Assembly: GCF_910592395.1 (NCBI RefSeq)
Contig: NC_088320.1
Span: 1,242,001 to 1,306,000 of the forward strand
From: Lineus longissimus
Lineage: Eukaryota > Nemertea > Pilidiophora > Heteronemertea > Lineidae
DNA: 64,000 nt
Direction of reading: 5' to 3'
Under the pieces are notes generated by a model, which did no database searches, was not told the DNA's origin, and saw only the letters and a list, made by a program, of their open reading frames with translations. Every line of letters begins with the position of its first letter. The first letter of the stretch is position 1. The position numbers were made by a program, and so were the translations under genes. Positions 37,115-50,275 of the stretch are shown one piece after another.

Positions 37115-39343
37115 ATATGAGCACTTGATTTTTTGTTATTTTCTCGAAGACATAATGTTCGTTTCAAACTATTCATAGCATATCATGGTGGATGCACTTC
37201 AACTCTCTGGTCAGTTTCCGTCAGCATGCAGCATACCAACTGTGAACTTGACCACCAAGGGTTAAGAAATCTAAATGATATAGTGTTGATAAAGATCTCA
37301 CCTGATCCAGGGAGCTGTTTATCATCCTCTCTGGCAGAATATATATTGGAAATTATGAAAATACCAATTCCAAGAGTCTCCTAAATAAGCAAATCTTATT
37401 GATGATATGATAATCTAGAAAGTGACCAGAGAAAAAGCTTTAGTTTGTCATTATGAGGAACATTCTGCAAGTCAAATTAAGCTTTGGAAGTTATTTTCCT
37501 CTTTGCAGTAATATCTTGCTATAACTGTCAATACATCTTCCCCTGCTTTGTTGGTTAACACAGTGTAAGGTTGAAAGGAACATGTGAGATAATGCTTAAT
37601 TAGGTTCTTATTTATCTTTTATACAGATTCAGTTGAACAGCATTAAGTCTAAAATTCTGGCAGTAAATGAAAAGTGAAAATAATTTAAAGTCTGAAAATA
37701 TCAGTTGAAAACTTATCAAACATCACCTTACATCTAGAAATTGAAAATCTTATCTGGTATCAGCCAAAACTTTATAAAATATGACTGCAGAAAACTGTAT
37801 CAAAGCTTTGCAAAACCATTACTTTCTATTGACTGTCGTCCCTGTCACCAGCCATTAGGAGAATACATGTATTTATCACAACTCCTGGCAGAAAGTGACA
37901 TTTCCTGATTACCCAGGTCAAACATTTCAAATCACGAATTACTCAAATTTCACATGTTCGAATGCACATGAACTGCTGCTGCATGAACTACCAGTAAGAG
38001 ATCAACCCTATGGTTTGCATAAGCAATAAATGTCACTGCGATTTCCTCTGAATGAATGAACCTTTTGAGCTGTACAAACTTAATCAGCTGAGGTGACAGC
38101 CTGGTTTGACTCATAGCGTTAGGAAAGTGACAGAACTCTTTATGGTGTGTGGTTAAACTCTAAAAATCCAAGAGGAAAAAATGCACATTTGACTCAGAGA
38201 GTTTAGATGGTGAAAATTGGGGAAATTGCAAGGAAGAAATGAAAGACTAAAATCTAACTTCTTGTTTGATGTAAAATTTTCCAAGCTTCAAGCTAGTATT
38301 CGATTTTTTTCAATCGATTTGGTAATTTAAAAGTTATTATTCATTCCTCCGTCTCTGGCAAAATTCAGTTAGGCGGATTGCAACACTTATCATGATTTTT
38401 GTTGAGTCCATGAAAAAGAAGAATATGCGGTTCAGTTTTGCTTTCTGTTCTGGTCTCTTTTGTTTGCAATCATATTTGAGCATCCAGTCTGCCTGATCCC
38501 TGCATCTCTAATATCTCAGTTTTACAAGTTCAAGGAGTAAGAAGTCTTGTGATGTCAAGGACTTGGTGCAAGATGATATTCATGGGAAGGATACAATTCG
38601 AATTAGACATGCAATGGCCATGATATCAGATTGCATCCAGAAGCTGAAGTGATTTGACCACCCTCTCTGCTGCGGTTCACTAGAGGCCACGAAGATTGCA
38701 TCTAACCTCAGAATCTGTCCCAGTGGAGCTTCATATCCTTATCATGTAGTTAGCCACTAACACGATGCTATCTGCTGCTAACAAGCTGTGATCAGCATAT
38801 CACTACTACTCCTTGTAGCCCTATAGTCGCTACATGTAGCATCATTGCTCTTTTTACTGGCTCAAGTAAGCTCTGTCTTTGAGCTAAGTGGCTGGTATCA
38901 GCATAATGCCAGTATTCCTTCAGTCGAAGCTTCAGTCGTTACGTGTAGAATCATCACTGTCTGAACAAGTTTAAGATAAGCTACTCCTTCGAGCTTAGCT
39001 CGTCATTCCTGCTAATATCAAAAAATGTTTGGTTGTGAGCTGAGTGTCAACTAGGACGTTATTAGCTTTGTAAACAATATTAGGCAATTTGTAATGTGAT
39101 GATGGAGGAAGCCAAAGACCCTGGAGGGTAGCCTAATGAAATTAATGATCAATTTAAAGAGATTTTTAGAGTAGGGAGCGCCTGCCTTCCCTGGATCAAC
39201 CTCCGCTCTCATCGTCTTCCTCTGAACCACGACAGATGAGCTTCTCCAGCTCTTCTAGCTATGTCATTCTCTGTGCTGCAACAGTAAGCATTTGCTAGTG
39301 TTTATTTTACGAAAACAAAACAGTTTCTACCGCTGTAAGAGCC

Positions 39344-39365
39344 GAGTTGATGATGAGTTGATGAT
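39344..39365. repeat. Tandem duplication, 11 bp x 2
   Basis: GAGTTGATGAT is repeated exactly (39344-39354 and 39355-39365). Confidence 0.95.
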
Positions 39366-42300
39366 GAGCGGAATGTCTACCTAAGAAATTTGAGTTTCGC
39401 TTGTTGTTGATGCGTAATCTTATGCTAACAAATTGAAGCAGTGGGAATAACTTGGGTCGGTTTACCGCTCGAGTATATGACATGTCAGTGCTAGAGGCAG
39501 GGTTGTATTTAGTCAGTTAGTTCCGATGGTTCTATCTTGAGGCAATTCTCTCAGCACGGTAGGGTAGTTAGTTCTCATTCTCTTTAGAGATTGAATATAT
39601 TAGTTCCTATTATATTGTTCTGGTGATAAAAGATAAACAAAAATAGTGAGGTTATTCAAAAGCAAGTTTGCTTTTTTCCTTGCCATAGAAGAGATATCCC
39701 TTGGTATTCGAAGACATCTTTGTTTATAACATTGAATGTCATTTGTTAGGCACAAAAGGTCTCTGAAGACTATGAAATAGTCGGTGGATGGCCTGTAGGA
39801 CGGCTTGACATTTTAGGAAATGTGTCCTTGGGAAGCTGAAAGAGCCTGTCAACAAAACGAGCTTGGAGCTTCCAAGTTGTTTTAGATAGATAAGTGCCAT
39901 TTGTTGGTTATCTCTGAATCCTTAGCTATTTGTTAGCTCATTCTACTGTACCTACTATTATATCTATGGGGGCCTGGATAAAGTAAGGGCAGTAGGATCT
40001 ACCACATCAGACACTGAAATGTCAACTGTTGTTATTTCTGTATTTTGTTTTGGATTAACACATTTTAGAATCTGTGTTTTTTATATCAATATGACGGATG
40101 ATGAAATGTTACCCTGGCAGAAAAGGGAATGGATGTAACTTTGTCTCCAGTGGGATGTATATATCACTGACAAAAAGGAATAATTTCCGTCAGGATGCAT
40201 GAAAAAATGATATGCAGTCTCGTCTTCAATAATTGTCAATTGTGTAACCTTGATTGAAATATGATAGGCTTGTGGCACTGCTGACTGTTGTTCTGAAGGG
40301 ATTGTTGCTCTAAGACTTTTAGTTTGCTATTGTTCCTTTGCTTTGATATTGACAAATGAAGTTCGAGGTAGACAGAAATTTTCCCATTAAGAGGATTCAA
40401 ACCTACAAAGGTTATGCGCAAAACTTAAGTCTGAAGAAAGGTCTGGTTTTACCCCAGTCTAAAGAAATAGGGGAAGAACTTCCAAATGTACTCGTCCTTC
40501 CTGAATGGGGACATTCAGACAGAGCCTTGAGAGTAAAAAAAGGCACATGAGAAGTCAGTTCTAAACACAGCCAGCCTGAGTTATTGGTTTGCCTGGGAAG
40601 AGAAAACGCACAAGCATAACAGTTTCATAAGTCTCGTATGATGGACGACAATCTTTCTCAATCACATTGCCAGAAAGGAGCACCATACCTTTTAATCGAT
40701 GAAATGCAGCCAAGGACAAGTCTAAGAGAACTGAATGCCAAGGACAGTCTGAAAGACAGTCAACGCCAACGTCGAAGTGCTTAGGTCCCTTGTGAACACT
40801 TTCCCGTCACCCCTTTGAGAAGCGGGTCATCGTGCATGCCTGAGACCGAAACGATTAGAAAATCAATCGAAGCGTGCAAGACTAAGTGACTTGAGATGTT
40901 AAGTGAAACCTTTTATAGTTGGAAGAGAAATCGATAAAAGTGGAAATGATGCTGGGAATTGAAGAAGATTTGTGGGAGCTTGGAATGATGAGGGGGAGCT
41001 TCAGAGAGCTTTGTGCAGGTGCAGGCTGACACAGATTGTGCAAGTTTTGTCAGTGCATCGTGGATGCAAAAGGATGATTTAAGTTGAATTGATTCAGGGA
41101 ATGAAGTAGATTTGAGTCGTGATTATTCAAGGTTTAAACCATTTAAATTGGGTTTTCTGATGCATTTGACACAGATTGCTCAAGTGCATCGGAGGCACAT
41201 TAAGGATGTTTCAGGTTGAAACGATGTTGGCAATGAAGTAGATTTGTGACTTTCTGGCTGAGGCAAATGGGAGACAGTCGACAGTTGATTCTGGAGGTGT
41301 GAAGAGGACACATTTCTGTTAGACAGTGGTGTTGCTGGCTCCTGGCGTTTTGGTCTGCCATACCATGCTTTAGGCTGAAAAGAAGCAATTGCTACTGAAA
41401 GAAATAGCAAATCCTTTACATGTCTTCAGTTCAGATGTTCGCGATTGATGTTCTTTTATCCTCGAGTAGGGTCCACTTTTAAGATACTTTTATAGAATTC
41501 TCACGAAATAAAAAGCTTAGTAATGCCCATAGAAAGACAATGTCAGTCTTAGGCAGGTGGGACGATACGGTAGCATGTTAACTGAGAATCACAAAAAGTT
41601 TCCAGGAGGAATTTACCAATTTCTTTGAAACTAAAACCTCTTGTCATTTTGGTTGAGTGAGAAATATCTACTCCAAATATCGGAGAAAATGTTACGAGAG
41701 GCAATTCATGAAGCCTTCTTCTTTAGGTGTCGAGTGCCCTGTTTTATTTTTTGCGGATAGAAACTTCCAGTGTTTTGTGAATAATCTGACCAACTATATT
41801 TCTGACCAGAGTAGAATTTTAAGTTGGGGGACATCAGTTATAAGAGGCTTAGGCAGGTGGATGTCCTTTATGCGTTCCCTCGGAAACCAGTGAGATGATA
41901 ACAAAGGGGATTACTAAGAATCGATTTGTGAGAAAGTGAGAAAGTAGACACAAAATGCTTTTGCAAGGTTTTAGTTTTAAGCTGTTAATGGAAATTCTTT
42001 TGTCCTATTCTGGATGGAGACGAACTCCTCATACTTATCATAAAGAAGTGTACGAAGGAAGTTGTGGCCTGTAGAGCATTTTGACCAGTTTTATCCTCAG
42101 TTGTCTGTTTTTCACAAAAAAATTCCACTAAATGTCTGTCTAGCCGGATTTGGTAAAGTGCAGTATTAACCGTAAACTTGTGTCTTCTCCCAGGATCAAA
42201 GGAAAACTCGGCAAAAGCAGCTTAAGGGGAATGTTTGTGGCAGGTGAAAGGGGTATTTGGGTAAAGAGCAAGTCTAGCTGAGGGGATAAGGGGATGGGAA

Positions 42301-43475
42301 CATGTTTTAAGGAAAATGCTATCTCCTACTTACAGTTATAAAGGAAGTGATAGAATGTTGTGTTCAGTGACCTTATGATGATTTGGACCCAACCCAACAC
42401 AGCGTGGGTGTTATCAATGTCACGTCAAATATGCTGCCTGATCGCTTGTAACGAGGGGATTATGGATGATAAAACAGACGTCAGATATAGATCACACAAC
42501 TCCCGAGGGGCATTGTAGTTGAGCAGGGAGACGTATCCTGTAAGTGACACACAAATGTATTCTTGTCTGCATGATGACCACTGGACAAATCAGTGTCCGA
42601 GATTTTTTGAAGTAGCTCACTGCATTTTTTGGTCACCAGATTGGTGAACTTAGTGATCAAATATTTTCTTCCCAGGCAAGGGTGTACTATGTATTGTGTA
42701 GTCATTAAATGACACCAGGATATCTCATCAAGATTCTACCAATCACTCATATTGAAGGTCCATGTAGATACAGTTCACTCTGTGACCTGCCTTAAGGATT
42801 TTGGTGACGGATCTCTGGCAGGTATGGCTTATCGTCATAAATGAAGACGTGAATCACAGACCAGACAACTCTCAAGGGATTTGAGGTGATCAGTGTGGAT
42901 ATTTGCTACGACATCCTCTATTGATGGTATCTCACAGACTGACAGTGAGTGTGGTCCTAAAATGCAAATCCACCAAGGTGAATTACTGTCGAATTTGAGA
43001 TGACAAGGTTTTGCATTATCATTTGGAAATTTGAGAAGATGAACAAGGAGACACTTAGCTCCAACATATCAAATTTGGTGAATATGAAAAAGTGTCTTGC
43101 AAGAGAAATATGGTAATGCAGAATTGTCAAGAAGTTTGCATGAGGTTTCATATCAGATTTCTTGAACGGAAAGTGGCTTGCCAGCTCACACAGAGGTAAT
43201 AGCCAAGTCAACAAAGAGATGCAGTGATCCTATTTCAGACAAGCTGCTCTTTGTCAGGAGAAACGAACTTTAGAAAATCGCATGGCTTTTTCATGTCTTT
43301 CTCGGTTAGTGTTTGAACAGGGAACCTCTGCTCTTGAGTGGCGCCTGTCCTGGGCAATGTAAGGTAAACAAAACATTGTACTTGCAGATCAAATTGAAAA
43401 AAGTTCCAATGACATGTCATGGTCTGGTGTCATGCAGTAGTTTGTTATAAACCTTTCAGAACCAGATTTTTAGAC

Positions 43476-43493
43476 AAAAAAAAAAAAAAAAAA
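43476..43493. repeat. Homopolymer A18
   Basis: Eighteen consecutive A residues followed by TTTGC. I looked upstream for a retroposed gene or SINE that would explain a poly-A tail on the plus strand and found none. Confidence 0.9.
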
Positions 43494-45128
43494 TTTGCAA
43501 GAAGGGTGGAGGTGCAATGACTCTTGTATTCGAATGTCCTGAAGCTCTTGGAATCCTGACTAGTTTCACTTCTTCACGTTCTAATGCTATTTGATTATCG
43601 ACTCTTACTTCGCAACTACACTGACTGGTTGTGCAATGTACATACTTTTAGGACTTGATAAATCGAGACTGTTGCGTGCAGCATGTATCAATCATCTCTC
43701 TGGTGGTAACCATTTATCAGGGACAATGAAATTACGCCAAATCTTGAATGAATTAACCCACCCTTGGCATTGTTAACTTCAATAACGTTTTAAGCAGACC
43801 TTGGGGTCAAGTTTGGTACTTATGTCTGGATTCATTTAGGCTTGATGCACAGTGCAGCAGACCTGGCTGTGAACTATAACACAAAGACACAATCAGTTAT
43901 GAACATTCGAAGATAGCTGCGTGGAGACAAGTTGAATGTAGGTCACCTAAAAAAGCTAGAAGCTAAACGGAAAAAGCAAAACAACTTGTTGGTGGCATGT
44001 GTGAATAATGTTGGTGGGAAAGCATTTGAGGCTCACATGCACCAGAGCATCACGCAGTTAGTGCTGCCGTAGGTTATAGAATGTAATACCTCCGATTGCT
44101 AAGTAACATGATGATGAACACGAGCTGCAGGTATCGGATTATTAATCAACTAGTCACAGTTTCATGACAATCGACATTATATTTCTCTAAGGCTGTCTGT
44201 ATGATTCAATAGGGGAAAATGACTTACATATGGGGTCTTCATCCTCGTTTAGATTATGGAGTTTCAGGGGTGTCCTTAGTTTACCAGTACAGCCATCCAT
44301 CTTGCCTTCTTTTCTGTGTTGGCGACAGATGATTGAGCTATGCTTTGAACTTATATTCAGTAATCATGTCTTTGGTTCATGAAAATGGATTGGCATGTAT
44401 AGATCACAGGAAGTGTTCTTCTGGAAAAAGGCAGGCCAAATACAGAGATATGGCCTATGTGTTTAGAAGTTTTGATGGCTTGACATTGCGATGTCCAGTC
44501 TTGCAATAGTTGATTGGCGAACAAGATTGTTATCTATACACCCTGTATAGTTCATGGCAATAAGAAATGCCAGCATGTCTCCAGGACAGACAATGTTACT
44601 TAGGGGATTGAGTTGTATTTTAGCTGATGAGCTGAATGACTGGGATACCATTCTAAATTAACATGTCTGGGTTATCTACCAAATTACCCGTCAGTTGTCT
44701 CCTGTCAGTGAATCGAAGCCTGGCTGGTCTCAAGAGGGGAGCAGGGAAATTAAATCTTGGACTGTAGACTGTGGGAATGGTACAATCGAGATTTCACCTC
44801 AGTGACTGGAGTTCGGTTAGAAACCATCGCCATCTTGTGAACGTTGAGTCCTCAATTATAGATCAGGTACAAGGGAATTAACAAGCTACTGCATTGACAT
44901 ACCTGTCTTGTCTTGAAGTGACGAATCAAGGATTGCGATTTTTCTTCTCATCTTTAACGCATCCATCTTCCACATTTCGGATTCTAGTCTAATCCATTAA
45001 TCATTGGCTTCACTTAGTAGATTGAACATAGTTAAGGCATGAAACTGTCGTTTCGCTTTTCTGAGGGGGCAGATATCAGTGTTGTCTTAATGAGGAATGG
45101 TCGGTTTACACACTCTGAGTTTCTGCCA

Positions 45129-45187
45129 GAGGGGGGCAAGGGGGCACTAGCCCCCCCCCCCCCCCCCCTCAGCAAAGTTGAGGGGGG
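45129..45187. repeat. G-run / C18 / G-run patch
   Basis: G6 (45131-45136) and G5 (45140-45144) precede C18 (45151-45168), and G6 (45182-45187) follows. The C tract can pair with either G block, and the strands could form G-quadruplex or i-motif structures. It may be part of a dispersed repeat, as runs of this type often are, but no second copy lies in this window. Confidence 0.85.
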
Positions 45188-45980
45188 CTGAGTCATGATT
45201 TCAAAATATCTCTTTTTTAAGCTAAATGAAAGAGATAAGATAAGGTGTGAATATAATGTCCTTATCAGTTACTGACAACATCCGGTATGTGTCAGACAGT
45301 ATCAAACGGACTACTTGAGAGGGAATTCATCAGCTGTATTTTCATAACATTTCAATGACATATATTTATCACTATCTATGTATTCTTTTGCCGATTTTCA
45401 AAAATTCATGTAGGAAAACCTAACTACATTTACTTCTAACACCAGTTCTAGTTGAGGTAAGGTACTCATGACTGAAATATGACATTCCCAGCTCTATCTT
45501 AACCCGGTTACATGTACTTTGGTGCTCTACTCCATGTACCTTTGGACCCTTCTGGTCCCATATCTCTACCCAGTTAGCCTACATCAGTGAAAGCAGTGAC
45601 GTTGGAGTTCCTGTCAGGTTTCTTTTCGGTTTTGACTTTGAACCCATTATGATCAGTTTCAATCTATCTAAGACTTTTCCAAGTAAGACACAAGATATGA
45701 CTGAATGTTCCTTTCAAAGGCACTTGTTCTTTTTTTCTTCTTTATGATATCCTTAGACAAAGACTATTCAATTTCAACAAAGTACCGAACAAAAAACCCA
45801 GGTTCTCTTTTGTTTCTTATCTGACATATCTCTGTAAATGTCCTTGTCTATTTGACCTCTGCCACACAACCTTTCCAAAGTTTACTGAAAAGCCAGTAAA
45901 ATATTGCTGGTTAGTATCATTAACGACCAAATTATCAAGTAATATCCTTTCATGAACCAGAGGAGAAGAAAGTGCTTTGA
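45188..45980. other. Unassigned DNA upstream of the LINE tail
   Basis: If the LINE copy extended upstream, reverse-transcriptase codons would be expected here. Stops fill the relevant frame before 45981 and I see no RT motifs, so the element is 5'-truncated or too decayed to read. Confidence 0.5.
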
Positions 45981-46121
45981 AACCGGGTGATAGATTCCTC
46001 TGCATTCGCAGTGGCGGGACCAAAGCTATGGAATGAACTGCCAAATAGTGTTCGTGGCCAGAGTACCCTGGGTCATTTTAAAACTGCACTAAAAACTCAT
46101 ATTTTAAAGAAATTCTTTTAA
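45981..46121 (+). pseudogene. C-terminal end of a non-LTR retrotransposon reverse transcriptase (LINE ORF2 remnant)
   Basis: The frame from about 45993 to the TAA at 46119-46121 gives about 42 residues, including AFAVAGPKLWNELPNSVRG and then FKTALKTHILKKFF. The pattern (S/A)F(A/S)VAGP(K/R)LWN(E/S)LP...(S)...FK..LKTHL is the typical extreme C-terminus of ORF2 proteins in CR1/L2/Rex-type LINEs. The frame is blocked by a stop at 45978-45980, and no RT or endonuclease domain is visible, so this is a dead, 5'-truncated copy. The intact protein would carry endonuclease and reverse transcriptase and mobilise its own RNA; this remnant cannot. I cannot assign the exact clade from so short a piece. Confidence 0.85.
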
Positions 46122-46319
46122 ATCTTTTTTTTGTTGTTGTTGTTTTGTTTTGTTGTTTTTTTTAAATCCCACTTGCAGGTTTTCTTTAGTAATGACTTTT
46201 ATTCTATCATGTATTAATGTATTAATGTTTATTGTTTTATTATAAATTGTAAAGCGCTTAGAAGTTATAACAACGTTAAGCACTATAAAAATGTTTTTAA
46301 TAATAATAATAATAATTGA
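46122..46319 (+). mobile_element. 3' UTR and TAA-repeat end of the LINE
   Basis: Directly after the ORF2 stop come a T/G-rich stretch (GTT repeats around 46131-46160), then TTGTAAAGCGCTTAGAAG and GTTAAGCACTATAAA, then a (TAA)6 microsatellite ending near 46317. The AAGCGCTTAGA...AGCACTATAAA pair followed by a short 3' microsatellite is a common ending of CR1/L2-like invertebrate LINEs. The GCGCTTA and TAAGCAC words can form a small stem-loop, the usual recognition structure for the element's own reverse transcriptase. Confidence 0.75.
46298..46317 (+). repeat. (TAA)n microsatellite
   Basis: Six TAA units at the 3' end of the LINE copy. They mark the insertion's 3' boundary. Confidence 0.9.
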
Positions 46320-49300
46320 AGCAAAATATCTCCCTGGAAGTGAAAAGACAACGAAGCTTACATGAAATAATCATCCACAAATGTCTTACTTTCTAAAGGT
46401 AAGACAGGGCACTTTAATAATGTTAAGATCTGAAGCCTTCTGTCAAGTAACTTAAATATTGGACAGCTTATGTTGCCGAAATCTTGTTTCCAAAGTAGAG
46501 GCATTTCGTATTTTACAAAGACATGGGTACGATACTCAGGGACTTGGAAAGAAATGTGCATCGCTCGTCTCTAGCTTTTCAAATGCTAATGACCCTCACA
46601 GGGAAGTCTCTCTCCAGTCTTCAAAAGATTATCATATTCCACAAAGCATTTACGACCATCTTTCCGATTGTCCATTTATCAGTCACGTCAATCATCTTGG
46701 CAATTTCTCCCTTTGTAATGTTCTTCTTACTAATTTCCATCTTTGAAATAAAACGGCTGCACTTACCTTCGCCCTGGAACTGAGTTTCTACTTTTGATAC
46801 CTGAGCGTTCCATGAGAATTTGATGCACAATCTTTCAAATTACAGCAACCAAATTAGTAGTAACCGGACCTAGGGTATAATCCTGTCTCCAAACAATGCC
46901 AAGATGCGTAAATGCCGTAGTGGGTTGTCCATTTCCATTGTTTTCCTACACTTTAATCTTAATGTTTGTGCTGTAATCATCTTGTTTGTTTAGTCACTTT
47001 CAGCCACGAGTAATCAGAGTAGTATTTAATTAAACATCTTCTATTTCTTATAATCTTCGACTATAAAGAGGTTTCATTTCTGCTCTTATCGTTAAATGGG
47101 AGATTTCCCTGCATTTTATGTAAATTCTGTAATCTAACCGGCCTACACATCATCGCAGACTTTCAACTACAAAAGGTTTATGTTACTTGCATCAGAGCGA
47201 AACGATCTTTAAGAGATCGTGATCCATTATGTATGCTTTAATCATGCTATTGTTTTCACAAATATCTCGTTGATGGACATTTTCTATCTATTAATGGACC
47301 TAATTTTTTCAAGGCATCCACATATTCTTTCAAAAGTCATAAAACATGAACACTGATAGTTATTAGATGGGGCATTTTTTTCTGGTAATGTTAGTTTGTT
47401 TCAAAGGTAACATTATTGTTTTGGTAAAGTTAATTTCTTACAACCAGTGTGGATTTTCGTAGAAAAAAGGCATTTATAAACTTTTCTACCACGAAAGAAT
47501 AATCCTTCGTGCAGAAAATAAGGAGTTTGCAAAAGTTTCAGTAATTCAGTTGTATTGTACCTAAACTGTTTCCTGATGAACTCAGATTTGGACTGATAGT
47601 TTCGAAACTGTTTGGCTTCACTGTGATCAGTCTTCAGTGTTGAACCAAAGCTTTGTGAATGTGAGATCTGTGAAATCTATATGTGGTTAATGAGCAACAC
47701 GACTAACATAATCGATGTCGATAAAAGGGTCATAGTCAAAAGGCTTCATTATCAAATAAATCATATTGTCGTCCAAACGGGACTGAGTTGTGTGGCTTCG
47801 TTGCGTGTATGTACCAAATTACGCTGCACCTTCAAGGTTTCTTAGTAATTATTCTTCAGGCTATATCCCGCCATGTAGGTTGTTGGTAAGATAGGCCTTT
47901 GATGGTCTCTTCAGCGTCCTCTTGTTTCTGATATAAATTGATTACTTGGCATATCTTTGGCTTCCCTTTTCGTTGTTTGTTGTTCTCCAGTTTCTTTGCC
48001 TTTGTCTAAGCTGTAACCTTTTGAAAGTTACTAGTTCCATTGCCTTGTCTTTAGACGAGATAAAAGGTCATGATTTCCTGTACCTCATTTCTGTGGCAAA
48101 AAAGTAGAAGAAAAACACGAAAGCTTGTTCTGGACATCTTCTCTTTGGTACCTTCTAGGCCATAGCCCGATTGGATCCAAACTGTAGTGGCAATGCAACA
48201 AAGTCCCTAAGAGCATACACTGAAGAGGAAGGAGATTGAACAGATTCTGAGGAAGAGACAAATCGCACTTTCTCTCTTGGACACTGGCCCTGTGCGAACT
48301 GAAAGCAGAGGAATATTGATGAGTATGGCAATAAGATAAAGTGAAGTAGACAATATTGTATCCTCCAATAAATTGAACAATAGTGAGACCACAGGGATGA
48401 TAGGTTAATCTTGCACAATATCTGTTTCCGATATCTATTGGGAATAGAAGACAAAAGCAATAATGGGCTGTTTATCACCTTTTGAAAGTAAGTCTCTGTA
48501 GTCCTGACTTAAGGTGTAATCAGACGGTGCTGTTGAGTAAATTGTATGGGGAAATACGACTGGTCGAATTGTTGATAAAGAGAAAGGGTTCTTCTTTGCA
48601 TTCAACATTAATTTACTCTTTAGATTCACCTTTTGATTGTATCAACAAACAAAGCCTTGGCCTCAGTATCTTGATAAACTCTAAGCTATCCATTGACCCA
48701 AAGATATCACAAGGTGAAAAAGGTCATCATAAAACAGTTGCTTTTACCGATTCCTTTAATCATAAGTTACCTTCTTCTCATTTTCCAAATACAAGTGGCA
48801 TTCGAAGAGGTAGCAAGCATTTGGGTTTCTTTCATTGAATATAGCAATGAGAAAGATGTAAGGCAATATTAGACATCTTGCCTGCAAAAACTTCTCGTAA
48901 TATCTCCTCCACCTGTCAATGCATCATGTTTATTACCACAATATTTTCTACTAGGAGTACTTTAGTCAATAGTATCAGAAGATCTTTGGCAAGTCTGGCA
49001 ACAACTTAGAACACACACTACCACAAAAACACAGCTCTTGAGGAAAGCCTTTAATCATAGATATCTGTCATTCCTTCTGACCAGGCTTGGCTCATGTTTT
49101 ACCACATTTGTATTTTCCTACTATACTCATCCTTTGAAGTCACCATTGGCTGGCTATCTTTTAAAGACTTGTGCAGGCTATCGTCTGTCAGGGATAGTTT
49201 AAGTCAATGTACAAGGAGATGGAACTGGTTATTGGGCAACTCTGCTTAAACTTGATATTTCCTTTTCAATGCAAGTTTAGAGGGTTCCGATATGCCTTTA

Positions 49301-50090
49301 CCTATAACAAAATAACAATTCAGGTTGCAGCTATGTTGTAGCTTGTGATACTGCAAGAGCTATTGGCATTACTGTACCAGTGACAAATCCGCAACTTCCC
49401 TTGTCTTTTCGATGACCTTCATACAACTAGTAATAACCAATAATAAAGCATTAAAACAACTGACAGCTGCTCATGTGGACCTACACCAATGATATTGAAA
49501 GAAAGATTTATGATTAGATGAAAACAACAAATATCCTCAGGTCAGATAACAGTTTATACCTTGTATCCAGATCGCTGGCGGTTGTCAACATTTCTGCTAC
49601 AGTGATAAAAAAGACTTGGGCTATTATTGCCATGAATGAAAAGTAACAGATAATGTGTACGATTCCATTAAAAGTTTCCTAACTGTGCAAGCCTTGGGTG
49701 CCTTGATTTTACCAGGGGTATTTTTCACGCTACTACTGTTTGGCACTACAATGAACATCACAGCTACAGCACGAGCCTTTATGCTGCATTGTAAAGGGAT
49801 CGTAAAGGAGAATGGAAAAACTCCCACACCATGAACCCAAAGAGATGTTGTAAGAGTGTTGGGTTGCTTTTGACGGTACAGTGACTGTCAAAGAATCATA
49901 CTTAATGAAAGTAGTATAACTGTATGAATACAAAGATTATCTGTTTGACTTCATGGAAAGAATGATAATCACGTAGATGCCTGTTAAGTCTGGAACATGC
50001 TGACACAGATACTATGAGGTTTTCAACTGTCATAATGGGTTAATTCTACCAAGTCGGGTTCGATTTCCTCTTTCCTGGCAGACCACCATT

Positions 50091-50275
50091 CAGTCGTCGG
50101 TCTCCATTCAGCCAAATGCCATATCCAATTCCAAATTGATCAAACCACCATGGAACGCGACCCGATATCGTATCGTCGCAACATCTTCCCGACCCTCACA
50201 CCAAAGGTGAAAGATTACCCGGCTAGTAAAATGACGAATGACAGTGGGGCAATATGGTCATAAAGGTGAGTGGCA
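50091..50275. promoter_or_regulatory. CpG-dense patch, possible regulatory element
   Basis: Seven CpG dinucleotides fall within 50156-50191 and nine within 50095-50191, against a CpG-poor surround. Nearby are TTGATCAAACCACC (TCF/RUNX-like), CACACCAAAGGTG and GGTCATAAA, and then AAAG|GTGAGT, which matches a splice donor at 50265. A short ATG frame (from 50238) reaches that donor. It could be an enhancer or an unannotated transcription start. Nothing here is decisive. Confidence 0.2.

Larger units (their letters stand above)
33151..45128. other. Unassigned DNA, probably intronic
   Basis: No gene is supported. Short repeats and motif patches are listed separately. The minus strand at 33552-33761 holds a 69-codon frame ending at AGAAG|GTAATC, a fair donor, but I see no acceptor or recognisable domain. 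The segment 34.2-34.9 kb has several medium open frames on the minus strand interrupted by stops and could be a decayed coding repeat; I could not identify it. Confidence 0.45.

Noticed and set aside
36990-37128. Possible exon after TTTTTCTGCAG (37023)
   Set aside because: In the phase needed from 32965 it ends in a stop after about 20 codons with no donor. The phase-0 reading is longer but stops at 37128 and matches nothing.
50040-50070. GGGTTCGATTTCC as a tRNA gene B box
   Set aside because: No A box at tRNA spacing and no acceptor or anticodon stem can be drawn.
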